NCBI RefSeq assembly: GCF_011189575.1
Contig: NZ_PUJW01000015.1
Span: 1-64,000 of the forward strand
DNA: 64,000 bases
Direction of reading: 5' to 3'
Source: Photorhabdus cinerea
Lineage (GTDB): Bacteria; Pseudomonadota; Gammaproteobacteria; Enterobacterales; Enterobacteriaceae
The translations under genes were made by a program, and so were the position numbers. Shown here piece after piece: positions 1-8,816 of the stretch. Below the pieces are notes generated by a model. The model did no database searches. It was not told where the DNA came from and saw only the letters and a list, made by a program, of their open reading frames with translations. Position 1 is the stretch's first letter, and each line of letters begins with the position of its first letter.

Positions 1-5
1 GAATA

Positions 6-125
6 TGCCTGGCGGCGATAGCGCGGTGGTCCCACCTGACCCCATGCCGAACTCAGCAGTGAAACGCCGTAGCGCCGATGGTAGTGTGGGGACTCCCCAT
101 GCGAGAGTAGGGCACTGCCAGGCTT
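6..125 (+). rRNA. rrf: 5S ribosomal RNA
   Basis: The sequence follows the enterobacterial 5S rRNA almost base for base. It begins with TGCCTGGCGG, contains the internal CCATGCCGAACTCAG stretch, and ends with GCCAGGC pairing with the first bases to close helix I. The length of about 120 nt is normal. The window starts just upstream, so the 23S gene of this rRNA operon is probably immediately to the left. A terminator follows 12 bases later, so this 5S is the last gene of its operon. Confidence 0.97.
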
Positions 126-136
126 TACATACCGGG

Positions 137-165
137 AAAACCCTCAGCGGAAGCTGGGGGTTTTT
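137..165 (+). terminator. rRNA operon terminator
   Basis: An 8-bp stem, CCCTCAGC pairing with GCTGGGGG (one G-U pair), closes a GGAA loop. It is preceded by AAAA and followed by TTTTT, the classic rho-independent form seen after enterobacterial 5S genes. Confidence 0.93.
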
Positions 166-576
166 GCGTTTGTGTGCCGGAGAAGCGATGACATGCCGGC
201 GCGCCGGGCGGTTCATTCTGCCCGGGGCAGGTAACCGGGGATAGGACGGTGAGAACCGTTTCTGACGCCCGGGATTGGCAGGGCACGGGCGGAGGGGGAT
301 GCGGAAACGCGCGCTTAGCGGTTTCGGATTGACCCTCTTTATTGTCTGCCTGTGGATCATCAAAACCCGTTATAGTCATAGCCGGCCCGAAAAATAACTG
401 AAACCCGGTTTCTGCAGGCGGATAGACAAGGGGGCATGGCATGCTACAGTTGCCCGTTATATGGTTTACTATTGCATTAAGAGTTTTAAAAATTACGGAT
501 TAGTTATCCTTATCTTATGTCTACGAATTATTCTCTTAAGTTGATGCTAGAGGCAATAGATCTGAGCATCTAGAAA
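166..576. other. Intergenic region, no gene supported
   Basis: About 410 bases lie between the rRNA terminator and the next gene. Positions 180-320 are GC-rich and the rest is AT-rich. Open frames here have no recognisable protein character. The only structure noted is a short GATGCT/AGCATC inverted repeat at 542-571, which could be a weak transcription end for the gene on the minus strand. Confidence 0.5.
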
Positions 577-2208
577 TCACTTGTTTGAAGCTTTGATATC
601 TTTTTCGTCAGGGAGATTGCTATATTGCATCAGGTTTTTATTGCCATCTATTACCATTAATTCTTTTGGTGGTTTAAAACAGTTGCTTAATGGAGAGCGG
701 CAGTGTTCTGGAGATTTATGATGAATACCTAGCCAATCACTAATAAGATAATAATTATCTGAAGTTGAGAAATGGGTATTTATCACGCCGGTGTGGCGAT
801 ATTGTGGGTTAACATTATTGTTATACCAGATAAATAGAGGGATATTATAAGCATCTTTTCGTGGATTACTGACACCATGATGATAACGAATATTACCATC
901 TTTATCTAAACGTTGTAATCCATGATCTGAAAAATAGAGAATAGATGCTTTATTTCCTTTGATTTTATTAACTATTTTTCTTATTAACTGATCTGTATAA
1001 GCTATTGAACTATCATAGCAGTTATCATCTTCATTTGATGAGAAGGAAATTAATTTATTGTCTGGAAATCGATTGCAGGATGGTTCATGACTGCCGTAGA
1101 TATGCATGATGATAAGTTTTTTACCTTTCTGTTCTAGTGTATCATCTAAATAGGGTAGTAACTCTTCATCATATCCAATATATTTATTCCACTTTTGATT
1201 ATCAGACATATTAGCAATAGCTGTGATCAGACTGTTACTTTTCCCGGCTTTCCCTTGGTTACTTATCCAGATTGTTTTAAATCCTACATCTTTAGCTAAT
1301 GATATAATATTGTCGGCATAGTGAGTTTTATTTCTGAGCTGATATAAGGTGATATTAGAAAGTGAAATAGGTACGGATAATATAGTCACTGGTGCTGGAG
1401 AAATAGCTTGATTAAATATCAGCATATTTTCTCGCATCATGTCCAACGTTGGTGTTGTAGTTTTATCATAACCGTACAGGGACATATGGTCTCTTCTTGC
1501 AGATTCTCCTATCAGTAATATATAAAGATCAATATCCTTATTTTCTTGTATATAATTGAAATTCACTCTAACAGATGCGATTTTCCTGATTTGTTGATTT
1601 TCGTATATTGCCCTTACCATTGCTGATGAGTTATAGAATGGTGTTCCCATTAAAAAGTGTTCTGACAAAATAATTTTCCCGGAATGTTTTTTCCCTGAAA
1701 TATAATAATCAATAGGTACTAACAGGCAGGCAAAGAACAAAGCCCATACACTGGATCTAAGTAATCGGTTATCTATATTTTTTGAGAGCCATCGAACAGA
1801 CAAGAAATATATTAACAGCATGAAAATAAAGAAGAATACATAGTATTTATTGTAGGACAACATACCTACAGCTTCATTGCTATTCGTATTGATAAACGTA
1901 TTTGCAATAGTTGAGGAAAAACTTATCTGGTGTTCGTTGGAGAAAAAAAATGATGTGGATGTATTGATGGACCATAATAAAGATGTAAGTAAAACTAAAG
2001 GTTTAAAATATTTTAAACGATAGAAAAAAGCGTTAGTACCTGCTAGCAAGAAACCGAATAATACTATCTTTAACTTATACTCATTAGCTATATTGCCAAT
2101 AAAAATTATTGGCAGTAAAGCGAGAACGAAGATAATAAGAATAGGCCATTTATTTCGCATATAGGTTAATAATGTTAAGTAACGAATTGAAATAAAAAAG
2201 TTAATCAT
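577..2208 (-). CDS. Phosphoethanolamine transferase (EptA/CptA type)
   Basis: This 543-residue inner-membrane enzyme probably transfers phosphoethanolamine to lipopolysaccharide or another envelope glycan. The first 200 or so residues are strongly hydrophobic with about five membrane segments. The rest is a periplasmic sulfatase-fold domain. Visible zinc and catalytic elements are GESARRDH (Glu235), Thr275 in PVTILSVP as likely nucleophile, and SDHG (Asp428, His429). The frame is open 81 codons further upstream, but that part runs back through the actP terminator and coding end, so I start at the Met at 2208, which has a weak TTAGG upstream. Length fits EptA/CptA (about 550-580). Which lipid or core sugar it modifies cannot be read from sequence. 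Enzymes of this family often change polymyxin susceptibility. Confidence 0.85.
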   Translation of the reverse strand: MINFFISIRYLTLLTYMRNKWPILIIFVLALLPIIFIGNIANEYKLKIVLFGFLLAGTNAFFYRLKYFKPLVLLTSLLWSINTSTSFFFSNEHQISFSSTIANTFINTNSNEAVGMLSYNKYYVFFFIFMLLIYFLSVRWLSKNIDNRLLRSSVWALFFACLLVPIDYYISGKKHSGKIILSEHFLMGTPFYNSSAMVRAIYENQQIRKIASVRVNFNYIQENKDIDLYILLIGESARRDHMSLYGYDKTTTPTLDMMRENMLIFNQAISPAPVTILSVPISLSNITLYQLRNKTHYADNIISLAKDVGFKTIWISNQGKAGKSNSLITAIANMSDNQKWNKYIGYDEELLPYLDDTLEQKGKKLIIMHIYGSHEPSCNRFPDNKLISFSSNEDDNCYDSSIAYTDQLIRKIVNKIKGNKASILYFSDHGLQRLDKDGNIRYHHGVSNPRKDAYNIPLFIWYNNNVNPQYRHTGVINTHFSTSDNYYLISDWLGIHHKSPEHCRSPLSNCFKPPKELMVIDGNKNLMQYSNLPDEKDIKASNK

Positions 2209-2269
2209 TAACCTAAGAATAAAACAAGAGCCTAACTTGTGAAATAGCTCCGATTTCAGAATGCTTCCT

Positions 2270-2299
2270 AATAAAAATACCTCTCCTGAAGGAGAGGTT
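2270..2299 (-). terminator. Terminator of the acs-yjcH-actP operon
   Basis: A 9-bp perfect stem (ACCTCTCCT with AGGAGAGGT) with a two-base loop lies just after the actP stop codon. Read on the minus strand it is followed by ATTTTTATT. It also separates actP from the phosphoethanolamine transferase gene, which therefore needs its own promoter. Confidence 0.85.
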
Positions 2300-2314
2300 A
2301 GGTATAAAATCGTA

Positions 2315-3964
2315 TTAGTGTGCTTTTTCTTGAGCGATGCCAATCCCTGTTTGTGATCGAATAAACTGATTTCTAAATTGTTCTCTTTCCTGTATACCTT
2401 GTAGTGAATTATCGGTAATGGAAAATAGCCATGAACCAATGAAAGCGACAATCATTGAGAATAGTGCTGGATACTCGTAAGGATAAATTGGTTTTTCATG
2501 GCCGAGAATGCTAACCCAAATTGTTGGACCGAGAATCATCAGAACCACAGCTGTGATTAACCCAAGCCACCCTCCGGTTAATGCGCCACGGGTTGTAAGT
2601 TTACGCCAGTACATAGACAACAGAATGATTGGAAAATTACAGCTTGCAGCAATAGAGAATGCCAATCCAACCATGAAAGCTATGTTCTGATTCTCAAATA
2701 AAATACCTAATCCGATTGCGACAAGCCCAAGTATCACAACAGTAATTTTTGATACTTTCAATTCATCTCGTTCATTGGCTTTACCGTGTTTAATGACATT
2801 TGCATACAAGTCATGTGATACAGCTGATGCACCAGCTAGTGTCAAACCAGCTACAACGGCCAGAATAGTGGCAAAAGCTACTGCGGAGATAAAGCCAAGG
2901 AATAAGTTACCTCCAACTGCACTAGCAAGGTGAACTGCCGCCATGTTAGTACCACCGATAAGAGCACCTGTGGCATCTTTGAATGAAGAGTTTGGGCTAA
3001 CGAGTAAAATAGCGCCGAAGCCGATGATAAAAGTCAGAATGTAAAAATAGCCTATGAAACCAGTAGCATAGGAAACACTTTTCCGTGCTTCTTTGGCATC
3101 ATTTACGGTAAAGAAGCGCATAATAATATGTGGTAAGCCAGCAGTACCAAACATCAACGCAAGGCCCAGAGAGAGTGCAGAGATCGGATCAGAAACTAAT
3201 CCTCCCGGACTCATGATAGCTTCTCCCTTTGAATGAACGGCAACAGCTTCTTTGAACAGTGTGTTGAAATTGAAGTTGACTGCTTTCATGACCATAAGAG
3301 CCATAAAGGTGGCACCAGCCAGCAAGAGAATGGCCTTGATAATTTGCACCCAAGTAGTAGCCAACATTCCACCAAACAGAACATAAAACACCATTAGGAT
3401 GCCAACCAATACGACTGCAATGTGGTAATCCAGACCAAAAAGTAATTCGATAAGCTTACCTGCTCCAACCATTTGAGCGATAAGATAAAGAGCAACAACA
3501 ACCAGTGAGCCAATTGCAGATAATGTACGGATTGGACGTTGCTGTAACCGGTAAGAAGCAACATCTGCAAAAGTATAACGCCCAAGGTTTCTTAATCGTT
3601 CGGCAATCAGAAACAGAATAATGGGCCAGCCAATCAGGAAGCCTATAGAGTAAATCAGTCCATCGTAACCAGATGTATAGACCAAGGCGGAAATTCCAAG
3701 GAATGATGCTGCGGACATAAAATCACCTGCAATTGCCATTCCGTTTTGGAATCCAGTAATACGTCCGCCTGCGGTGTAATAATCGGTGCGGGAGCGCGTT
3801 CTTTTTGAAGCCCAGTATGTGATATAGAGTGTGAAGCCAACGAACAGGATGAACATAATAATGGCCTGAATGTTGACTGGTTGCCTTTCTACGTTTCCAG
3901 AGATTGCGTCGGCCCAAGTGAGATTAGAAAATAGTAGTATGACTATCAGCCAAAAATTTTTCAT
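2315..3964 (-). CDS. actP: Acetate permease ActP (sodium:solute symporter)
   Basis: ActP is an inner-membrane acetate/glycolate symporter of the sodium:solute symporter family. The 549-residue protein has an N-terminal signal-like segment ending near TWADA, then about 13 hydrophobic segments. The family stretch GGRITGFQNGMAIAGDFMSAASFLG is present near residues 65-90, and E. coli ActP is the same length. Its start overlaps the yjcH stop by four bases (ATGA), so the two are translationally coupled. It is the last gene of the acs operon and imports the substrate that Acs activates. Confidence 0.97.
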   Translation of the reverse strand: MKNFWLIVILLFSNLTWADAISGNVERQPVNIQAIIMFILFVGFTLYITYWASKRTRSRTDYYTAGGRITGFQNGMAIAGDFMSAASFLGISALVYTSGYDGLIYSIGFLIGWPIILFLIAERLRNLGRYTFADVASYRLQQRPIRTLSAIGSLVVVALYLIAQMVGAGKLIELLFGLDYHIAVVLVGILMVFYVLFGGMLATTWVQIIKAILLLAGATFMALMVMKAVNFNFNTLFKEAVAVHSKGEAIMSPGGLVSDPISALSLGLALMFGTAGLPHIIMRFFTVNDAKEARKSVSYATGFIGYFYILTFIIGFGAILLVSPNSSFKDATGALIGGTNMAAVHLASAVGGNLFLGFISAVAFATILAVVAGLTLAGASAVSHDLYANVIKHGKANERDELKVSKITVVILGLVAIGLGILFENQNIAFMVGLAFSIAASCNFPIILLSMYWRKLTTRGALTGGWLGLITAVVLMILGPTIWVSILGHEKPIYPYEYPALFSMIVAFIGSWLFSITDNSLQGIQEREQFRNQFIRSQTGIGIAQEKAH

Positions 3965-4272
3965 TTTTTTACCTCGCTGAGAATTTGTGAGGTAAGAGAA
4001 TCAAACTCACTATTAGCTCTGATTACATATAGGCCGGTTAAGATGAATGAAATAACAATTAAGCCAATGCCAACTGGTATCCCACGGGTAATATGGGAGC
4101 CAGCGTAAAGGGGAGTACCTAGCCATTCAGGTGCAAATGCAATGATGAAAATAAAACTGACATACAAAACTAATGTAATTATTGATAGCAACCATGCAAA
4201 ACGACCTCGTTTTTTAACTAATTCTTTGAAACGGGGGTTATTCTCAATCCCTTGGTAAATGGCGTCATTCAT
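3961..4272 (-). CDS. yjcH: DUF485 inner-membrane protein YjcH
   Basis: This 103-residue protein has two membrane segments (about residues 28-48 and 65-85) and belongs to the DUF485 family. The family is almost always found between acs and actP and is thought to assist the acetate transporter; its exact role is not known. It shares four bases with actP. The start at 4272 has an upstream AGAGGA motif on the minus strand. Confidence 0.95.
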   Translation of the reverse strand: MNDAIYQGIENNPRFKELVKKRGRFAWLLSIITLVLYVSFIFIIAFAPEWLGTPLYAGSHITRGIPVGIGLIVISFILTGLYVIRANSEFDSLTSQILSEVKK

Positions 4273-4312
4273 TAGAGTATATCCTCTTATATTTATTATA
4301 TTAATTGATTAC

Positions 4313-4330
4313 TGCCGCCTTGCGGCGGCA
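4313..4330 (-). other. Intercistronic hairpin between acs and yjcH
   Basis: A perfect 7-bp GC stem (TGCCGCC with GGCGGCA) with a four-base loop lies in the 65-base gap between acs and yjcH. There is no T-run after it on the minus strand. It is more likely an mRNA-stabilising or partial attenuation structure than a full terminator. Confidence 0.5.
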
Positions 4331-4337
4331 TTGTCTG

Positions 4338-6293
4338 TCACGAAATACTCATTGTTTGTTTTTCTTCCAATAGTTTTTCTACTACTCCTGGATCTGCCAG
4401 TGTTGAAGTATCTCCCAAGTTACTAATATCGCCGGAGGCAATTTTGCGCAGGATGCGGCGCATAATTTTTCCTGAGCGAGTTTTTGGTAAGGAATCTGTC
4501 CAGTGCAGGATATCTGGTGTAGCGATTGGGCCGATTTCTTTACGCACCCAATTACGGACTTCGGTATATAATTCTGGAGAAGGTTCCTCGCCGTGAATTA
4601 GCGTGACGTAGGCATAAATTGCTTGGCCTTTAATGTTATGTGGGACACCTACGACAGCGGCTTCTGCAATTTTGGGATGGGAAACTAAAGCAGATTCAAT
4701 TTCAGCAGTACCTAGACGATGACCAGAGATATTCAACACATCATCAACACGGCCAGTTATCCAATAATAGCCATCTTCATCACGGCGTGCGCCATCACCA
4801 CTAAAATACATGCCCTTAAAGGTGGAAAAATAGGTTTGTTCGAAACGATCATGATCGCTGAACAGTGAACGTGCTTGTCCTGGCCAGGAATCAGTAATAA
4901 CCAGATTTCCTTCACAAGCACCTTCTAATGGCTCACCAAGATTGTCAACCAGTGCTGGTTGAACACCGAAAAAAGGTAAAGTTGCGGAACCTGCTTTTAG
5001 TTCGGTTGCTCCTGGTAGTGGCGTTATCATGAAGCCACCGGTTTCTGTCTGCCACCAAGTATCAACAATCGGGCATTTTTTATTACCAATTTTCTGGTGA
5101 TACCATTCCCATGCTTCCGGGTTAATAGGTTCACCAACTGATCCCATAATACGTAGGGAAGTACGTTTCGTTCCTTCAATGGCTTTATCTCCCTCTGCCA
5201 TCAGGGCACGAATCGCTGTTGGTGCTGTATACAGGATATTAACTTGATGTTTGTCAATAACCTGACTTAAACGGTTAGCTGAAGGATAGTTTGGTACACC
5301 TTCAAACATCAGAGTAATAGCACCACAGGAAAGTGGCCCATAGAGAAGATAACTATGCCCGGTAACCCAACCGACATCTGCTGTGCACCAATAGATTTCA
5401 CCCGGATGATAGTCAAATACATATTTAAATGTCAGGGATGCATATACAAGGTAGCCCCCGGTCGTGTGCAACACGCCTTTAGGTTTACCTGTAGAGCCGG
5501 AGGTATAGAGAATAAACAGAGGATCTTCTGCATTCATCTCTTCGACTGGACAGTCAGCACTAACGTTTGTTGTCAATTCATGCCACCAAAGGTCACGGTC
5601 AGGGTGCCAGTTACCAATATTTCCCGTGCGTTTGAAAACAATCACATTGGATACATTGACAACAGCTGTGTTACTTAATGCATCATCAACATTCTTTTTT
5701 AGGGGAATGGTACGTCCTGCTCTCAAACCCTCATCGGCGGTAATGACCAGTTTGGTATTTGAATCAATAATACGTCCAGATACTGCATCAGGAGAAAAAC
5801 CTGCGAAAATAACAGAGTGGATAGCACCAATACGGGCACATGCTAACATAGCAACTGCAGCTTCTGGCACCATCGGCATATAAATAGCAACAACATCGCC
5901 TTTTTTAATGCCTATATTTTTCAATGCATTAGCAAACTGGCATACATCATGATGTAGTTCACGATAAGTTACAGTTTTGGACTCTGCTGGATCATCGCCT
6001 TCCCAAATAATAGCAGTTTGATCGCCATGCTCTTTTAAATGACGATCGAGACAGTTTGCGCTTAGATTTAGTGTTCCATCTTCAAACCAGCGGATATTGA
6101 TATGTCCGGGATCAAAAGAGGTATTCTTTACTTTGGTGTAGGGTTTAATCCAGTCAACGATTTTACCTTTTTCACCCCAGAACCTTTCCGGATCTTGCAG
6201 TGATAATTGGTAGTTTTGCTGATATTGTTGTTTATTCATCAGGGCATGTTCTGCAATGGTAGCAGGAATGGGGTATTTCATTATTTGGGTCAT
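4338..6293 (-). CDS. acs: Acetyl-coenzyme A synthetase
   Basis: Acs activates acetate with ATP and coenzyme A through acetyl-AMP, and is the cytoplasmic high-affinity scavenging route. The 651-residue length matches E. coli (652). The AMP-binding core YTSGSTGKPKG and the C-terminal motif PKTRSGKIMRR are intact; Lys609 in the latter is the residue acetylated for inactivation in the family. It heads the acs-yjcH-actP operon. In E. coli this operon is CRP-dependent, but I see no convincing CRP site in the AT-rich upstream region. The start at 6293 has an upstream AAGGAGAA-like ribosome site. Confidence 0.98.
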   Translation of the reverse strand: MTQIMKYPIPATIAEHALMNKQQYQQNYQLSLQDPERFWGEKGKIVDWIKPYTKVKNTSFDPGHINIRWFEDGTLNLSANCLDRHLKEHGDQTAIIWEGDDPAESKTVTYRELHHDVCQFANALKNIGIKKGDVVAIYMPMVPEAAVAMLACARIGAIHSVIFAGFSPDAVSGRIIDSNTKLVITADEGLRAGRTIPLKKNVDDALSNTAVVNVSNVIVFKRTGNIGNWHPDRDLWWHELTTNVSADCPVEEMNAEDPLFILYTSGSTGKPKGVLHTTGGYLVYASLTFKYVFDYHPGEIYWCTADVGWVTGHSYLLYGPLSCGAITLMFEGVPNYPSANRLSQVIDKHQVNILYTAPTAIRALMAEGDKAIEGTKRTSLRIMGSVGEPINPEAWEWYHQKIGNKKCPIVDTWWQTETGGFMITPLPGATELKAGSATLPFFGVQPALVDNLGEPLEGACEGNLVITDSWPGQARSLFSDHDRFEQTYFSTFKGMYFSGDGARRDEDGYYWITGRVDDVLNISGHRLGTAEIESALVSHPKIAEAAVVGVPHNIKGQAIYAYVTLIHGEEPSPELYTEVRNWVRKEIGPIATPDILHWTDSLPKTRSGKIMRRILRKIASGDISNLGDTSTLADPGVVEKLLEEKQTMSIS

Positions 6294-6502
6294 ATTATAT
6301 TCTCCTTGCGAATGTTAATATTATGTCAAAACAAAGTTAACTAAAGTGTAAGGAGAATTTTTGTTTTTTTTTTGCGCGGAAGATCACGCAATAAAAAGAA
6401 TATTTTTCACAATGTTGTCATTTAGTGTGGCTGGTTTATTTAGGTTTAATCGCTAACCAAAAATAGTAATTTAAAATCCTAATCCAATAATAATGTTAAA
6501 TA

Positions 6503-6629
6503 TATACCCAATAGATTTCAAATTGCAGCGCGGTGGCAAGTGAACGCCTCCCCAGGAGCATAGATAACGATGTGACTGGGGTAAGTGAAAGCAGCCAACA
6601 AAGCAGCAGCTTGAAAGATGAAGGGTATA
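6503..6629. repeat. ERIC (IRU) repeat, full length
   Basis: This 127-bp element starts TATACCC and ends GGGTATA. It contains the diagnostic ERIC blocks CTCCCCAGGAGC and GTGACTGGGGTAAGTGAA. It is the standard full-length enterobacterial repetitive intergenic consensus element, common in Photorhabdus. It lies in the acs/sodA divergent region, upstream of the sodA Fur box. Confidence 0.93.
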
Positions 6630-6689
6630 GATAAATTGGCTGATAAGTCACTGGAATACAGTTGCATGATAAAACCATAGTGAGACTAT

Positions 6690-6708
6690 GGTATTGATAA
6701 TCATTTCC
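6690..6708 (+). promoter_or_regulatory. Fur box upstream of sodA
   Basis: GGTATTGATAATCATTTCC matches 15 of 19 positions of the Fur consensus GATAATGATAATCATTATC. It lies about 85 bases before the sodA start. Iron repression of sodA by Fur is established in E. coli, which supports the reading. Confidence 0.65.
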
Positions 6709-6792
6709 AATAATATTTAATTAACTATAATGATCATGTTGTTCACAGAGATGTGGACTTGGAATCATTCTTATATGACTGGAGTACATGAT

Positions 6793-7419
6793 ATGAGCTA
6801 TTCATTACCTTCTCTTCCTTATTCTTATGACGCTTTGGAACCTCATTTTGATAAGCAGACGATGGAAATTCATCATACCAAGCATCATCAGACTTACGTT
6901 AATAATACCAATAGTGCTCTGGAGGCTTTCCCTGAGCTAGCAAAGCTTGATATTGATGATTTGATCCAGCAATTAGATAAGATACCAGCGGATAAACGTA
7001 CTTTTGTACGTAACAATGCTGGTGGTCATTCTAACCACAGTCTGTTTTGGAAGGGACTGAAATTAGAAACAACGCTGAAAGGCCCATTGAAAGAAGCTAT
7101 TGAACGTGATTTCGGTAGTGTTGATGTTTTTAAAGAAAAATTTGAGCAGGCGGCAGCTACCCGTTTTGGTTCTGGTTGGGCGTGGCTGGTGCTGAAAGAT
7201 GATGGTAAACTGGCGGTTGTCTCTACTGCTAATCAGGACAGTCCATTAATGGGTGAAGCTATTTCTGGTGCATCTGGCTATCCGATTATTGGTCTGGATG
7301 TTTGGGAACATGCTTATTACTTGCAGTATCAAAACCGTCGTCCTGACTACATCAAAGCGTTCTGGTATGTTGTTAACTGGGATGAAGCAGCAGACCGCTA
7401 TCAGGCAAAAGTGAAATAA
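6793..7419 (+). CDS. sodA: Superoxide dismutase [Mn]
   Basis: SodA converts superoxide to peroxide and oxygen in the cytoplasm. I start at Met 6793 (MSYSLPSLPYSYDALEPHFD), which gives 208 residues, close to E. coli (206), and has GGAG nine bases upstream; an upstream in-frame Met adds an unlikely 21-residue tail. The metal ligand regions are clear: HHTKHH near the N-terminus, GGHSNHSLFW, and DVWEHAYYLQYQNRR with the Asp and His ligands. It is transcribed alone, with a Fur-like box upstream and a strong hairpin downstream. Confidence 0.97.
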   Translation: MSYSLPSLPYSYDALEPHFDKQTMEIHHTKHHQTYVNNTNSALEAFPELAKLDIDDLIQQLDKIPADKRTFVRNNAGGHSNHSLFWKGLKLETTLKGPLKEAIERDFGSVDVFKEKFEQAAATRFGSGWAWLVLKDDGKLAVVSTANQDSPLMGEAISGASGYPIIGLDVWEHAYYLQYQNRRPDYIKAFWYVVNWDEAADRYQAKVK

Positions 7420-7447
7420 TTTTCTAACCCATTTTCTCTTTTCTGCT

Positions 7448-7480
7448 ATGCCGGCTGATATTACTGCCGGCATTTTTATT
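7448..7480 (+). terminator. sodA terminator
   Basis: An 8-bp stem (ATGCCGGC with GCCGGCAT) is followed by TTTTATT, 28 bases after the sodA stop. Confidence 0.85.
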
Positions 7481-7537
7481 GGTTAGGTATTAGTTTATGA
7501 TGATGCCGGGCTGATTTCAATTTAAGGAAAGTGAATT

Positions 7538-8209
7538 ATGCATTATCCGCAGGTATATACAGGCAAAATTGAAATATCAGAAAAACTGTCTGCCAGTGCA
7601 ATTAACAAACGGATGGTTGATGGCCGCCTGCATCTGACTTGTCTTGGATTAGAAGGTGATGAACAGGCTGAAACTCGTTTCCACGGAGGCACTGATCGGG
7701 CGCTTTGCCATTATCCTCGAGAACACTATGATTTCTGGAAACGTCAATTTCCAGAGCTGGAAGATTTTTTTATTGCACCGGCATTTGGTGAAAATATTTC
7801 TACAATCGGGCTGACTGAAGAAAATGTTTGTATAGGTGATATTTTCAGTTGGGGAGAGGCAATGATTCAGGTAACTCAGCCTCGTTCACCTTGTTATAAG
7901 CTCAATTCTCATTCCGGTATCAGCAATTTTTCTGTCATTATGCAGGAGAGCGGCCGTTGTGGCTGGCTTTATAGAGTCATTGCTTCGGGAAATATCAGCC
8001 CGGATGAGCCTCTTGTTCTTGTTTCCCGTAATAGCGATGTTTTAGTTAAAGAAGCGATAGCTATTGCTTTTAATATGCCATTTGATGAAGAGCAGTATCG
8101 GCGTTTAATGAGCGCAGCCGCGCTTTCTGCCAGTTGGAGCTTTACTATGCAAAAGAGGGTAAGGTTTGGAAAGATTGAAGATTTTAATCGCAGGTTGTTT
8201 GGGAAATAA
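7538..8209 (+). CDS. yiiM: MOSC-domain protein YiiM
   Basis: YiiM is a molybdenum-cofactor-dependent protein linked in E. coli to detoxification of N-hydroxylated base analogues. The 223-residue protein has the MOSC signature region GDEQAETRFHGGTDRALCHYP and a conserved Cys in QPRSPCYKL, which is the expected cofactor ligand. The C-terminal 60 residues form the helical YiiM-specific extension. The gene is monocistronic, with an AAGGAAAG site 10 bases before the start. Immediately after its stop the accessory island begins with a palindrome. Confidence 0.93.
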   Translation: MHYPQVYTGKIEISEKLSASAINKRMVDGRLHLTCLGLEGDEQAETRFHGGTDRALCHYPREHYDFWKRQFPELEDFFIAPAFGENISTIGLTEENVCIGDIFSWGEAMIQVTQPRSPCYKLNSHSGISNFSVIMQESGRCGWLYRVIASGNISPDEPLVLVSRNSDVLVKEAIAIAFNMPFDEEQYRRLMSAAALSASWSFTMQKRVRFGKIEDFNRRLFGK

Positions 8210-8214
8210 TAAAA

Positions 8215-8239
8215 TGTGCACGTGGTGAAAACGTGCACA
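8215..8239. repeat. Palindrome at left edge of the bufferin island
   Basis: A perfect 9-bp stem, TGTGCACGT with ACGTGCACA, encloses a seven-base loop five bases after the yiiM stop. The same stem with a related loop in the opposite orientation occurs at 12758-12780 beside trpS. There is no clear T-run, so it may be a poor terminator or a repeat end. Confidence 0.75.
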
Positions 8240-8630
8240 CCATTTTCCTGCTTTCAGATGTTCAATCACCACCCGTTGTTGTTCCTCATTAAGTACCTAA
8301 GGGCGTCCTATGCGTTTTCCTGCTTGCAATACCAGAATGAGTGCGCTCTATCAGTAAATTTTGTTCAAACTCTATCATCGCAGCTATTATCTGCATGGTC
8401 ATTCTCTCTGCAGAACTGGTCAGATCCACTCCTCCGAGTGCGAAACAATGAACCCTGATTTCCCTAGTAGTTAGTTCTTCCACTGTTTTTCTGATATCCA
8501 TTGTATTTCGTCCTAATCTATTAGTTGGGTAACGACAAGAATGTCTCCAGCCTCCGAGTGATCCAACAGACGGTTAAACCTAGGTCGCTAGCTAGCAGTT
8601 ACTGAACCATTGATACTTTCCTCCGTGACT
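8240..8630 (-). pseudogene. Serine recombinase (Tn3-type resolvase) remnant
   Basis: Read on the minus strand with corrections, this stretch gives a coherent resolvase segment: INGSVTAS-RPRFNRLLD, then DRLGRNTMDIRKTVEEL, ALGGVDLTSSAERMTM, LLIERTHSGIA, and GKRIGRP-VLNEEQQRVV. The reading frame is broken by at least four lesions. These are a TAG where the family has Glu (near 8587), loss of one G near 8522, a shift near 8325, and a TAG after GRP near 8310. The N-terminal catalytic-serine region is missing. The longest open piece (8289-8501) is only a fragment and not a gene. It marks the adjoining sigma/bufferin cluster as mobile in origin. Confidence 0.85.
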
Positions 8631-8816
8631 CAATGGGGGTGAACGAAAAATAAGCTGCTCTGGGAAAAAGACACTTCCCCAGCTGTACAAAAAACAGATT
8701 TAATTTAGAATTACCTTCGTTCCCCCAAACAGCCCCTAAGTCATGTGCGTGAATTTAAACGATTCCGCCAATAATACCTGGTTATACAGAACAATCCTGT
8801 TGAGATAGAAACCAAG

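Noticed and set aside
125..442. 105-codon minus-strand ORF after the 5S gene
   Set aside because: It runs through the rRNA terminator, has Pro/Thr-rich random composition and no ribosome site.
2209..2451. 81-codon upstream extension of the phosphoethanolamine transferase frame
   Set aside because: It overlaps actP coding DNA and the actP terminator and has no family similarity.
6294..6500. CRP site expected upstream of acs
   Set aside because: No stretch with both half-sites at correct spacing was found by eye.
8289..8501. 70-codon resolvase-like ORF as an intact gene
   Set aside because: It is only the middle of a resolvase; homologous sequence continues on both sides in other frames and past stop codons.
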